NCBI GenBank assembly: GCA_964017235.1
Contig: OZ024931.1
Coordinates: forward strand, 102,008,221 to 102,072,220
Direction of reading: 5' to 3'
Source of the DNA: Sabellastarte sp. h YS-2021
Taxonomy: Eukaryota > Annelida > Polychaeta > Sabellida > Sabellidae
DNA: 64,000 nt
The notes beneath the pieces were generated by a model. The model worked only from the letters and a program-made list of their open reading frames with translations. It made no database searches and was not told the DNA's origin. Each line of letters starts with the position of its first letter. Within the stretch, counting starts at the first letter, position 1. The position numbers and the translations under genes were made by a program. Positions 24,553 to 35,249 of the stretch are shown here, piece after piece.

Positions 24553-25560
24553 TTATAGAGTGTCTCTAAGTTCACATAAAATGTCTCCAAGAAGGTTTTT
24601 GCCCCGCCATTTGGACTTCTCTTCTATTTTGGAACCTGCTAGTGATATGCCGCATAAAAAAAAGTTTCTTTTGGGTTAGCTTCTATCAGTACACCCTTGA
24701 TATTCTTAAGTTGTTCAGCTAGATTGGGGTTCTGGGTAAATTTTAGAGCACATCCATTGTACATAATCTGTTTAGCTACCATTTCCCATGATTGTTTGTC
24801 AAAATCTCTGATCTGATGGCCAAGGGCTAGAGCTTTTGTTGGACTCTTAGCATCAAATATTAACTGTGCGGAAGCTCATCTTTAAAATACAATGCTTTCC
24901 TGAACTGGTAGTACTTTTCCACATTATAAAAAACCTTTCCACTTTCTTTGAATTTACACATGTGAAAGTTACTTAAGAAACATTCTTTTCCATAAAAGGC
25001 CACCCCTTCTGTTGTTGTCAAGTTCTTTTGATATAACTTCTTTTTCTGTAATTCAGCTGGCAGTTTGTCTATATCATTTTATCAGAGAAAGTAGGGTAGC
25101 ATTGTTCGCCTCCTCTGTTGCATAACGCCCGGCAAATCTTCACTCAGAGAAAATTTTGTTCCCTGTAGGTTGTGCCTTGCTTGCCACAGTTTCTGTTTAT
25201 CTTCAAATTTTTTAATTTTACCATTATAACCCTCGGATTCTTTACTGGGGCAGGTACGAGATGAGGTGGTTTTCCCATTCGATACACTTTATTAAAACAG
25301 AGGTTCTCTGAATCTGGTATTTTCAAAGTCTCTTTTGAAAACTTTGCGACTGTGTCTTCTATATTTTCATTTGGGCCCGTTTCTGATATTCCATGCACCA
25401 ACACATCATTTTTTCGTTCTTGTAGATCTAGTCTTGTCAACTGGTTTTCTAATTCTTGTTTTTTTCCCTCTAGTACTGAGATTTTTGATTGAAGTTGCAT
25501 GATGTCAGAATGATTTTTTTTCACATTCAGCTTCACACTTTTTACACACTTTTAATTTTA
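24553..25560 (-). pseudogene. L1-type ORF1 followed by a NADAR (YbiA/DUF1768) domain
   Basis: The first part, on the minus strand, is an L1-type ORF1. A possible CKKCEAEC zinc-knuckle-like stretch lies near 25560-25535. A coiled coil follows (MQLQSKISVLEGKKQELENQ, from 25500), then the RRM-type segment (RKNDVLVHGI, NLCFNKVYRMGKP, PRVIMVKLKN). After a one-base frame change near 25145 comes the usual ORF1 end, FSLSEDLPGVMQQRRRTMLP. Two adjacent stops near 25080 come next. The same frame then continues into KLPAELQKKKLYQKNLTTTE and a NADAR domain at ~25005-24560: FYGKECFLSNF, FYNVEKYYQFRKALYFKD, LALGHQIRDFDKQSW, IMYNGCALKFTQNPNL, GVLIEANPKE, and, after two more frameshifts, WRGKNLLGDILCELRD, ending at a stop at 24553. 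NADAR proteins (for example bacterial YbiA) are N-glycosidases acting on riboflavin intermediates or ADP-ribose derivatives. The joined ORF is inferred from collinearity; it is now broken in several places. It could also be two adjacent insertions. Confidence 0.75.
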
Positions 25561-26680
25561 CACTAACATTTGGTAAGTACCGTGTACATGCTCTGTATGT
25601 GTCTGTTAGTCACTGCACTACAATGTGTGAGGGGAGAGGTGTATATATTTAATTGATCACTAAATCCATATTGAAATAATATCTGTGAAAGACAACTTTA
25701 TCATTTGCAGCAAACCCTTATGTGAACAAAAATACTACCATCTTTTGGTTTTATTTTGGTTGCTTTTTTAACAAGAGAATTGTATTATGTGATATGTAAC
25801 AATTGGGTATATCCTTCTTTTAAATATCATGCAGTGTAACACTGAATTGTGTGAAGCTCTCATCAATTCATACAGTGTTACCAGAAAACACTCCCAGGCA
25901 ATGTATTTGATCAGTTGCATATTTGTCCTGCTGTGCTGCTTAATGTGATGAAAATGACTCCACAGACAATGTCTGGGAGAGTTCGTACTGACATGAAGCC
26001 ACCATATCTGTCTTTGCTTGATTAGGACAGGCTGTTGTCCTTGAAAGTATGATCAACATAGTTTTGGGACCTGTCATGGAGTGAGGCAGGGTACTTCAAA
26101 AGGACAAGCGTTGAATGATAAAATGGCAAGTGAATAGGACTGGACTGGAAGTAAGTTAAACGAAAAGTGAGGACAAGATGTTTTAATTTCAGGAGTTTAT
26201 GGGCGAACCCTGGGTTGGGATGAAGAGATCGAGGTCACATGTTTGATAGTTAACCAACTATGAAAGTAATGCCGGGAACCCCTAACTGCCCCCAACCAAC
26301 ACTGTAAACAAACCAAACCGACCATCGGTTAGAGTCAGCTCCAGTGGAACATCCCCTTAGATGCGAATAGTAAAAACTGAATGAGAAGGGACAGTAAAAA
26401 ACTGAAGTCGCATTTGGCCACCGAATTCCGAACTTTAGACTTTTTTTAATGTATACTCATTACCGAAAATGTGGCAAAATGTCCAAATCATTGTTTATGA
26501 GAATGTGAATCTGTAAGGAGAAGCTTTATTTCATAAACAGTACGTAAAGGTAAATTACAAATTATGTGCTGTTTACGGAATTGTTTTTCTCGGATCTGTT
26601 GCAAGGGGAGCTCTGCGGATTGAATCTACGTACTGTACAGTACGTAGACAAAGTTTATGGCGTACACGGGTGTCATTATC
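25561..26680. other. No gene recognised
   Basis: About 1.1 kb without a supported coding feature. A perfect 22 bp palindrome sits at 26626-26647. A 76-codon antisense ORF across 26573-26803 shows no motif. Confidence 0.4.
26626..26647. repeat. Perfect 22 bp palindrome
   Basis: CTACGTACTGT followed directly by its reverse complement ACAGTACGTAG. No loop. It sits just outside the pogo-like element. Confidence 0.8.
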
Positions 26681-27196
26681 CTTGTTTCTCCGTGTATCGA
26701 CGGTCGTAATGTGAATCGCTTGTTTATTTAACTTTACGTTCGGAAGGCAGTCCCTAACATAATAAACATAAAATAAACTACTTACCATGTGAAATAGTTG
26801 CATATTTTCTCATAAATTGTTGTTATTTACTGTAATCCATGTGCTAGAAAAAAAGTACCAAAACAGGAATGCCAGAAAAAGGTTCTTATTGTATCGACGG
26901 TTCACTTCCTGCAGTAATGCAGTGAATATAAGCCCTCATTAAGGTTATTAGGTAAAAGAACTTTGAGAGAAATGAAAGTAACATACATCTTTCTATTTTT
27001 AATGCAACTGCCAAGCAAAGGCAAGTATTGTGTTATACAATTCATTAATCTTTAACATAGAGATCACTTGAATCAGTTATTTTAAAAGAACATTAATAAC
27101 TGTAGTGTAAATGTCCCGATATCAGGGGAAAGACATGAAACTAATACAAGTAGAAAGAGGTTTGCTAACAAAAACGTAGCGTCCCCAAAGTTGGTA

Positions 27197-27431
27197 CAGG
27201 GGGGGTCATGTTAGCGAACTGGACATCCATAGCGAACAGCAATCTATCATAACATTAAAAAGATAGATAGCAGGGGCACAGGGTTCCAACACCCACTTAT
27301 TTCAATATATGAATAAATAAATGATCATCTAACCACTGGTGAACCCTATCCCCCTCCTGTCTATTGTTTTAAATGTCATGGTAGATTGCCGTTCGCTATG
27401 GCTGTCCCGTTCGCTAACATGACCCCCCCTG
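27197..27431. mobile_element. MITE with ~60 bp inverted repeats and TA target site
   Basis: The left end CAGGGGGGGTCATGTTAGCG and the reverse complement of the right end agree over about 60 bp with few mismatches. Each arm has an inner GAAC..CCATAGCGAAC repeat. TA flanks both ends (27195-27196, 27432-27433), as expected for Tc1/mariner/pogo-mobilised MITEs. It lies 49 bp downstream of the pogo-like transposase stop codon. Its ends do not match the TGTATCGACGGT motifs of that element. Confidence 0.8.
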
Positions 27432-27479
27432 TATTATGCAGAAACATGGATCTGTGCAGTATGTTATAATAAAAGTCGG

Positions 27480-29264
27480 CTACGATTCATTTTGGTTTAA
27501 ACAACAAGGACATAAGAAGATGGTACCCCTCCTAACAACTAGTGCTTTGCAGCAGTACTTTAAGTGTACCCAGTGGCTGCATCTATCACATTGGGCCCAT
27601 TTTACAAACTCAATGTAGGGTTTGTCCCTCATTTCTTTTGGGCTGAAGAGACCACAAACACAACACACAGAAGAATCATCATCAGAGTCTAAATCATCAG
27701 AGTTTTTCTCTGGACTTTGTGAAACATAAATGGCAGAAGTACTTGGTGCCTGAATGTCTTTCAATGGGGGTTTGAAAGCAACTCTGACCTTTGAATGGAC
27801 TGATGGATTAGATGGGGTACAGGTAGGGCGTTTCTTTGCCTGTTTTGCCTGTTTTGCTGTGCTGAAATCATTTCTTTGAAGGTTTTGCTGACCTGAAATA
27901 GGTTTTTTCAATGGAGGTTTGAAATGAGCTCTTACCTTCTCAGCAACTGGCTGCTCTGTGATGGCTTTACCTGAAACAATATTGTGAATTGTATTTCTTG
28001 GTTTGGGGGCATTTGAAATTTCAACAATATTTGTTTTAATAGCATTTGTGGCATTGGGTAGCAACTCTTCAAAAGAGAGGGAGGGTTGAACATTTGCAAC
28101 AGTGGTTATATCATTTTTTTGACCCCAAACTTTGTTTGGGCCAAGTTTTGTTGCATCAAATCTAGTTGCATCAAAAGGATAAATTCCTGCTTTCTGAAAA
28201 CTTGATGTGAGATTTCTCTGGGATAATGCAGACACATAAGCATTTGAGGCAACTTTAGCAATGTTGTACTTGTTCAAAACTTGACCGACATTTTGTTTCA
28301 TAAAGCAATCAACTTCAGTGGCAAATACCTTCTGAAAAGGGCCAAAACAACCCACATCAAGGGGCTGTAATATGTGAGAGCTGTGGGCTGGCAGTACAAA
28401 TAAAATTATCTTGTTATCTTCGGCCCATTGTATGATATCTGGATGTAGGTGGGTCTTATGGCCATCATACAGGATAAGCTTGTACTCATCAGCACTGGCT
28501 TGGGCATACCTAGAAAAATGAGTTGACAGATATTCCTGAAAAATAGAAGTATTGGACCACCCGGAATCACTGACTGATCCCGCACTGCCTACAGTAGTGT
28601 TGTTCAGGAACTCTGGATTCATTTTCTTCCCCGGGAATACAAAATATGGTGGCAGTTGGACACCGGCAGCATTGCCACACCCAATGACAGTAATACTAAA
28701 TCTGTTCCCTATGACAGTTTGCGGTTTTAACTTAATACAACTCACAACCTTTGGCACCCTGTGTTTGGAGCTGATGCCTTTTTCATCAATATTGTAAATG
28801 CGTTCTGGTGAATCTTTCAAGTCATACTTAACTAAAATCTCCTCTAAGTTCGCATAGTACTTATTTACAGTCTCTTCACTGACACATCTTGCCCTTGCAA
28901 CTTCTAAGGTGCTAGGTTGCACCAACTTAAGCTCTGGCCATCTATTCATGAAGTTATAAAACCATGAATTGCCCAGTAACTTTGACTCTTTGCGAAGGCC
29001 TAAGGCACGCACATACTCAGAAGTCAAAGCTACAACTTGCTTCCGCTGATAGCCATAGCCAACAGCAGCCTGGGACTTTAAGTGATCAACAAGTTGCTTC
29101 TCCTGGGTCCGTGATAATAAAGGAGCAGCCCCAGCACCATGCATGGATATAGGAACTCTTCCGCTGACCCGATCTTTCAGAGTGGTAATGGGAACCCCAT
29201 ATAAGTTTGCTGCCCTCTGCACTGGTAGGTGTTCCTCCTTCACAGCAGCATAAGCTTTCAACAT
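27480..29264 (-). CDS. pogo-like DDE transposase with C-terminal PHD-like finger
   Basis: An intact 594-residue open frame. Transposases of this group bind the element's ends and move it by cut-and-paste. Residues 1-40 form a psq-type helix-turn-helix (AAVKEEHLPVQRAANLYGVP). Residues ~50-115 resemble the CENP-B/Tc5 DNA-binding domain (NSWFYNFMNRWPELKL). The DDE_1 catalytic core has D160 (IYNIDEKGIS), D267 (LILYDGHKTH) and D303 (HSSHILQPLDVGCFGP), a DD35D spacing. A Ser/Lys/Pro-rich linker (~390-530) leads to a Cys-rich finger from 534 (CCVCG, CDRCSHWVHLKYC, FLCPCC). The frame stays open for 16 codons upstream of the ATG to CATAATCCCC, just after a splice-acceptor-like TTTTTCAG at ~29310, so an upstream exon may supply the true N-terminus. 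Absence of any stop or frameshift makes it the best-preserved element here: either recently active or under host constraint. Confidence 0.9.
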   Translation of the reverse strand: MLKAYAAVKEEHLPVQRAANLYGVPITTLKDRVSGRVPISMHGAGAAPLLSRTQEKQLVDHLKSQAAVGYGYQRKQVVALTSEYVRALGLRKESKLLGNSWFYNFMNRWPELKLVQPSTLEVARARCVSEETVNKYYANLEEILVKYDLKDSPERIYNIDEKGISSKHRVPKVVSCIKLKPQTVIGNRFSITVIGCGNAAGVQLPPYFVFPGKKMNPEFLNNTTVGSAGSVSDSGWSNTSIFQEYLSTHFSRYAQASADEYKLILYDGHKTHLHPDIIQWAEDNKIILFVLPAHSSHILQPLDVGCFGPFQKVFATEVDCFMKQNVGQVLNKYNIAKVASNAYVSALSQRNLTSSFQKAGIYPFDATRFDATKLGPNKVWGQKNDITTVANVQPSLSFEELLPNATNAIKTNIVEISNAPKPRNTIHNIVSGKAITEQPVAEKVRAHFKPPLKKPISGQQNLQRNDFSTAKQAKQAKKRPTCTPSNPSVHSKVRVAFKPPLKDIQAPSTSAIYVSQSPEKNSDDLDSDDDSSVCCVCGLFSPKEMRDKPYIEFVKWAQCDRCSHWVHLKYCCKALVVRRGTIFLCPCCLNQNES

Positions 29265-30062
29265 CTTAGATGGTGAGTAGTTACACCGTGCCTTAATGTG
29301 TTGGGGATTATGCTGAAAAAGGAGGACTTTTATTTAACCAGAAGTAGAAAGTGTGAACCCAGAATGTTTTTTTTTTTAGCTCAAAAGGAAAAAAAAAAAC
29401 ATTGAACAGTAACAATAACTTCAAATTAATTCTAACAATACCATCCACACAAAACAGCTTTGATGATACATTCCTTTAATGATGAAAAGATAAAAATAAT
29501 AGGGTTAGGGCAAAATTTTGAGCATTTACGGTAACAGTTTTGGCGAAAAATCTTCGGCAGATAGCAGACGATAGAAATTAGGTTTTAAAAAAAATCAAAT
29601 TTATTATATAAATGGTTACTTTTAATGAGAGAAAAAATTAAAGATTATGCAGGCAATATTTATCTTATGTATTTTATTTCAAAAAGTGCTTACCTGTTTG
29701 TTTCTCATGCTTATTCAGTCCAAAATTCAAGGTAAACAAATGAACGTGCGTCTGTTTGTATACAAAATACGACAGCAGCCGGAAACTAGCGAAAAAGTCA
29801 TGTGACCATTGTTTTTATTCAAACGTCGATACAAAAAGACCGTCGATACAAGAAGAAACAACGATACGTCATTAATGTTATGCTGCGTTCAGAAGAGGTG
29901 GTGAGCCCGTGCACACGACCTGTGCGTACCAGTGGAAAGTTTTGACCGTTCTTAACAATCCACCGCCTGTGTGTTTATGTGTGGATGTAAACAAACACAA
30001 ATCACAAAGAGAAAGAAATAAAACAAATCACAATGTTTCGCTATCCACCATGCAAACCACAT

Positions 30063-30263
30063 AGTGGTGGCGGACCAATTCACGCCCACCCTCAATTTTC
30101 TCAAAGATTTGAACTTTTTCATGGAAAAGATGTTTACCACATCATAGATAATTATCAAATTGATCATGTACATAGGTAATTTATTGTGTAATTGTGCTGG
30201 TTTTGGATAAATTTACGGGTGGGCGTGAACAGGTACACGGGCGTGAATTGGTCCACCACCACT
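30063..30263. mobile_element. MITE, about 200 bp
   Basis: Inverted ends: AGTGGTGGCGGACCAATTCA at the left and the reverse complement of TTGGTCCACCACCACT at the right, extended by CACGCCC blocks. The right arm has an extra copy of the GGGCGTGAA word. No coding content. The target duplication is unclear. Confidence 0.7.
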
Positions 30264-30551
30264 GTATTTCATTTGTTATACGTTTTCTGAGGTTATTTAT
30301 CAAAATCCCGAGTACCGAAACGCTTCATTTATCATGTTTTTATAACGAAAGCATGTGTATTGTGCATCTTTGTTGTCATTAGAGCTGAAGGTCAAAGTTT
30401 GGAAAGTCTCTGGAGGCCCCCAACTCACCAGTGGTATATACCACCTGTGAGACTGTTCTTGGCCAATTTACAGGCTGTGAAGTCGTGTTTACGGCCGGTA
30501 AGAACGCTGCATTAGACCGAGTTTCTGTCCCGTCACCAATTGCTATTGATA

Positions 30552-30789
30552 CTGCCTTGCTACCAATTATCGCCGGGTACCAATTATCGCCACCAGAAAA
30601 TAAAACATATTTCAGTAATGGCCACACATTTTGAAAGCTTTTCATTGTGTATCAGTCCTATTCACTGTTGAAATGGTTTTACCTAATTTGCTAGACTTGA
30701 GATGTACTTTTGGTCAAGTTATGTCTATTTGAATTTTGTCTGGCGATAATTGGTAGTTTGGTACCCGGTGATAATTGGTAGAAAGGCAG
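30552..30789. mobile_element. MITE inserted in the left terminal repeat
   Basis: Ends are CTGCCTTGCTACCAATTATC and the complement of a matching block, with a repeated CCAATTATCGCC word in each arm. TA is duplicated at 30550-30551 and 30790-30791. The other terminal repeat at ~44527-44536 has the uninterrupted site (TGATATACTGATGG when complemented), which directly shows the empty target. Confidence 0.9.
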
Positions 30790-30917
30790 TATACTGATGG
30801 ACCTCGCCATTGTGTCCATCAGCCGTGTGAAGTTAGCCCAATATTGGGCTAGCCTGATATTCACCAATATGTTGCCAGCCCAATATTGGGCTAGCAGAAT
30901 ATCCAGCCATTAATATA

Positions 30918-31313
30918 CTGCCTGGCGCCATATAATGGCACACACCTCAAATTGGCACAAAACGGAAGTTAAAATATTTATAACAATGGTTCTTTATTGC
31001 CCACACTTGTGCATTTCTGCTTAACAAATAAGGAGGTGGAAGTGACGACAGAAATAATTTAAATATCTTCGGCAATTTCCGTATGCAAATTATGCCAATT
31101 TGAGGCGCTGATTTCATGTAGAAATTATATTATCGCCCATTAAAAACGATTCTAAACAGTTTATTTTGTGTACTTTGTGTCAGTAAAGTATTTTTATAAC
31201 TTGCGATTGTGTCAATACATCTTTTAATAAAAAGAAACCCACGGAACTTCACTCAAAACAAACGAAAATAAGGATTTTGTGTCCAAGGTGTGCCAAGTTA
31301 TGGCGCCAGGTAG
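30918..31313. mobile_element. Second MITE in the left arm, 396 bp
   Basis: Ends are CTGCCTGGCGCCATATAATG and the complement of CAAGTTATGGCGCCAGGTAG. TA flanks both sides (30916-30917, 31314-31315). The CTGCC/CTACC starts resemble the MITE at 30552-30789, suggesting related transposases. Confidence 0.85.
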
Positions 31314-31369
31314 TAAATAGTCTAAATAAAATAATATTACGCCTAAAGGGGACTAAACATCCAAGTGTA

Positions 31370-31945
31370 GACCCTGTGGTCCTAATTAAATATCCCACGC
31401 ATGGCCCTAATTAGCCCTATAGACATGCCTCAGGGGCACAGTAATTTGGCAGTAACATGCGTCATCTCCAACTTTGCTTCTAGGTACACACTACCTGCCG
31501 TACTTTGGTCCTCTACTACTCACAAACAAGGCTTTGTGCCACCCTAGACTCAGTGGCCCTGAATAGCCCACACATGGCCCTAATCAGCCCCATAAACACA
31601 ACATGCCCCAGGGGAACAGTAATTTTGCAGTAACATGCCTCATCTCCAACTTTGCTTCTAGGTATACACTACCTGCCGTACTTTGGTCCTCTACTACTCA
31701 CAAGGCTTTGTGCCACCCTAGACTCAGTGGCCCTGAATAACCCACACATGGCCCTAATCAGCCCCATAAACACAACATGCCTCAGGGGCATAGTAGTTTT
31801 GCAGTAACATGCCTCATCTCCAACTTTGCTTCTAGGTATACACTACCTGCCGTACTTTGGTCCTTTACTACTCACAAACAAGGCTTTGTGCCACCCTAGA
31901 CTCAGTGGCCCTGAATAGCCCACACATGGCCCTAATTAGTCCATG
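31370..31945 (-). repeat. ~178 bp satellite, left arm, about 3.3 copies
   Basis: Units contain CAGTAACATGCCTCATCTCC, CACTACCTGCCGTACTTTGG and CTAGACTCAGTGGCCCTGAA in order, recurring at 174-180 bp. They are in reverse orientation relative to the array at 40090-44395. Confidence 0.85.
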
Positions 31946-33600
31946 CTTTAAATTTTAAAATTGTGTTGGAGGTTCTTAATGCTTTAGAAATATAAGGAAA
32001 TTCTCTGTAACCAGACCAAAATCAAAAGTAACTTTGATACAGAAAACTTCAAATCAAAAATTTCTATAATGTCTGACCTTCAGACAAAAGGCCATTCCAA
32101 GAAACGGCAGAAAATTGATCTGGGCTGCTGGGAGGATGCTGGGTGCATTTACTTGCTGAGATAGAGCATGAATATCTTTTTGTGTTTGTGCAAAAGGGTT
32201 TCAATACAAGTTTTTTAGTAGCTTGTTACATTTAAGGTTGAAATGTATTGGCAAATTGAAATAATAGTATAGTGGTTCCCAAACATAAGTTTTATTCGTG
32301 TTAGAAATGCAAAGTAACAGAGGAAATAAATACAATAGTGATATTAAAATGATAACTTTTCTTAGTTAACAGAAAATTAAGTACTCCTCAACCCTAAGTA
32401 CGGAAAACTGGAATGCTAATACAACAAGATTGTAACAAGATAAGTTCTCAAATTAAAAGTACACAAAACACTTTTCTGTATTTGGATGTACACTGGTCAC
32501 TGTACTGAACTTGAATGCAGTTCAGAATAATTCAGTTCCTCGAGATGAAACAAATAACATAGACATGGCAGCAGATGAAGATGCACAAATACACTGGTAA
32601 GTCAGTACGCGTGTCAGAAATAGAAGATCACTAATGGTGACGGTATGTAAATCACTGGCAACACTCAGATTGGCGATCTTTAACACTAATGTAATCCATT
32701 TGGTAAACACGTAAGATATTCCACAGGTGTGTGTAAGTAATCCTAGGTAAGTGATCGCACAATTACTTCGATTGCCATTGAACATCCATCATATGATTTG
32801 AAGAATGACAGACAACTGTCAACTATAGACTGTTGGGTGGTGCTCACTATAGTCTACAAAGAAATAACCCAACATAAGAGTAATAAACTCAGTACAAACG
32901 CAACATCACATCATAAGTTATATAAGTATTCAATATAACGTCGAAATAAATCCTGATTAATCACAAACATAACTGAACACCATGTGGTAATCTATTCAGA
33001 CAGACAAACGCTTTGGGATACAAAACTTTCTATTTTACTTATTTTATAAATGTACTAATATAAAGGCAGAATACAACTTAAAGTTTTCCATATATATATA
33101 TGTATATATATATATATAAATGAATAACAAAATGAAATCTTTACTTACATCATTCACCCCAGTTAGAAAATAAACACACCTTGTGTCCTCCTTGCCTTTG
33201 AAACATGTGAGAAAGAGTGAAGACAAGGAATAACCTTTATACCCCATTTAGCAATATAGTCATATTAAACACACACTCAAAATCAAAGACTGGCCCCACA
33301 TGGGTGAAATATGCATCTAGCACTAACTACACACTCTGCATGTAATACATGTGGAGACTTGGCTGTGTGAGGTCACTTAGTCAAAAAATTAAAACACTTT
33401 TGTACTCTAAAACACTTGGTCATATATAGAAAAGTTACAAAACAAAAGATCTGTCCTTACATGGGTGTAATATGCATCTAGTACACACACTACATAAAAT
33501 ATCTGGTCACTGTTGTATTCTATTTAGCCAAGATTATATTTGACAGGTTACACAACAAAACATTTGTTCAAAATTATATAGCAATAACATAACATAGCTA
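31946..33600. other. No gene recognised
   Basis: AT-rich interior of the inverted-repeat structure. There is an alternating TATA-type microsatellite at 33090-33118, and an imperfect direct repeat of a segment containing ACATGGGTGNAATATGCATC at 33298 and 33460. I see no coding signal. Confidence 0.4.
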
Positions 33601-35249
33601 TTTGTGCAATTTTAACTGCATTTTCTTCTCTAAAGTGAATTGTGTTTGTTGTTCATCATTTTGGCTACTCCAGTAAGCAGGGTATGTTTGGGCTTAATAT
33701 GGCTTCACATCAGCGTCACGAGTTGTGAGTGAGATACCACAAGAAAGTCATATGGTCTGATCGGTGCATTGTTGGTAAAGAAAATTGTTATTTTTGTTGG
33801 CATTTGTTGCACGATCAATTTTCAAAGCTAGCTGTACCAAAGTATATGATCAGATCAGAATTAGTTATTATACTGAATGCTTTAAACCCTCCTGGAGGGA
33901 AATCGCATGAAAGATCCCAGCACATCCCCCACCAGATACAGCACCAGTTTCTAGATCTCCACTCTTTAAGTATTTCATCCCTCCTGGGCTGACTGGACCA
34001 GTACAGGCTGCAGATAGGTAATTTTGAACAGCTGTCACCACTGAATCATCCTAGGAAACAGACACTAATCCAGTGTTATCTTTATATTCCACCTATATAT
34101 TGGTATTTTACATGGTAAGGAACGTTTTGACCAGGATTTAGATTAAGTTAATGAAGAGGGTTATATCTAACCATCTGACACAGAACAAATGGTTGAACCT
34201 GGGGTGGGGGTTCATACCAGACTTGGACAGTTTCTCTGCCACCAGCACTAATAACTTCTGGCAAGGCAGATACCCCAGCTAGAAGACCTCTGTGGCATTT
34301 CCTCTTAAGACTGGCTATGCTGAAAGGTTTAATCAATAAAGCTTACTGTTTGGATCAGATGCCATACATTCTGCTGAATCTGGTGGCTTTCATCTGGACC
34401 AATGCTTTAATTAAAATGGTATGATTAGCATCCCCATCAAGACCCTCTCTTATATTTTGGCGAAATTAAGTGTCAACATTAAATAGCCTTTACAGCCATG
34501 TAGTCAGAGCTTTAAGGACTGATTAAGTGCAAGCTATTTGTTGTCCCTTATCACAAGAAGCTGCCCTAAGTGGCAAAAAATAACCCAAGGAGCTTTCTAC
34601 ATTTGTAACCAGTCAGGTGGCTGGTTTAATTGCTGTTTTACCAAATTACAAGAATACATCAAGGGTAATGTTAAAATTCTTCAACAATAACGATAAAAGG
34701 CAAATCATCCAAGACTACATAATATTACAGTTTTGAAAGTGTTCTGCTAGAATGTTTTGTCTTAGAAATATCATGTATCACATGACTAATGCTACATTTA
34801 TATCCAATTTGACACTTATGAGACATGATGCCTACTTTTACCACTTGAAGGCAGGTGTCAAAGAAGATAATTGGTTTGGGTTGAGGAATGCCCCACTGAA
34901 TCAATGAGGGATTTTTAATGATAACATCTTATGAAACACTAAGGATGACATCATTAATCATCAGGCAAATAGGCATACCCCCTATAAATGACAATTACTC
35001 GTCAGTCATGAGTTCCGAAGAACTTATTTAAGGATACTTCTTGACAAATGTAGTAAAAGCAAACAATGTCTTCAGTGTTGCAAATGTAGACAATGTTGTA
35101 AACAAATCTGTAAATTGTATGTCTCTTATGACTAGTGGATCTAATATAAATAAATACAAGTGGACTGTCACAAAACAAATGATAACCAAGTATGGAAACG
35201 CCAGAATAAAACATGTTAAATATGTTTCTTTTGTAAGTCATTCAGTCTT
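33601..35249. other. Unassigned; possibly 5' part of a decayed DIRS element
   Basis: A frame starting near 33704 reads MASHQRHEL, then RYHKKVIWSDRC, which faintly recalls the DIRS ORF1 start seen at 3326. It lies upstream of a DIRS-like reverse transcriptase on the same strand. The match is too weak to call. Other short ORFs here show no motif. Confidence 0.25.

Larger units (their letters stand above)
26690..29857 (-). mobile_element. pogo-like DNA transposon
   Basis: An intact transposase gene (27480-29264) lies between copies of the motif TGTATCGACGGT in inverted orientation. Left copies start at 26693 and 26890; a right copy, reverse-complemented, is at 29839-29850; a further partial one is at 29822-29834. 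The pair TTCTTATTGTATCGACGGT (26883-26901) and the complement of 29839-29857 agree at 18 of 19 positions, so they are candidate terminal or subterminal inverted repeats. The exact ends and the TA target duplication are not certain. A 235 bp MITE (27197-27431) lies within the 3' part. Confidence 0.6.

Noticed and set aside
33090-33118. A promoter TATA cluster
   Set aside because: It is an alternating TA microsatellite with no gene downstream.
34148-34336. A 62-codon minus-strand ORF as a gag-like gene
   Set aside because: No recognisable motif. The neighbouring retroelement evidence is on the + strand.
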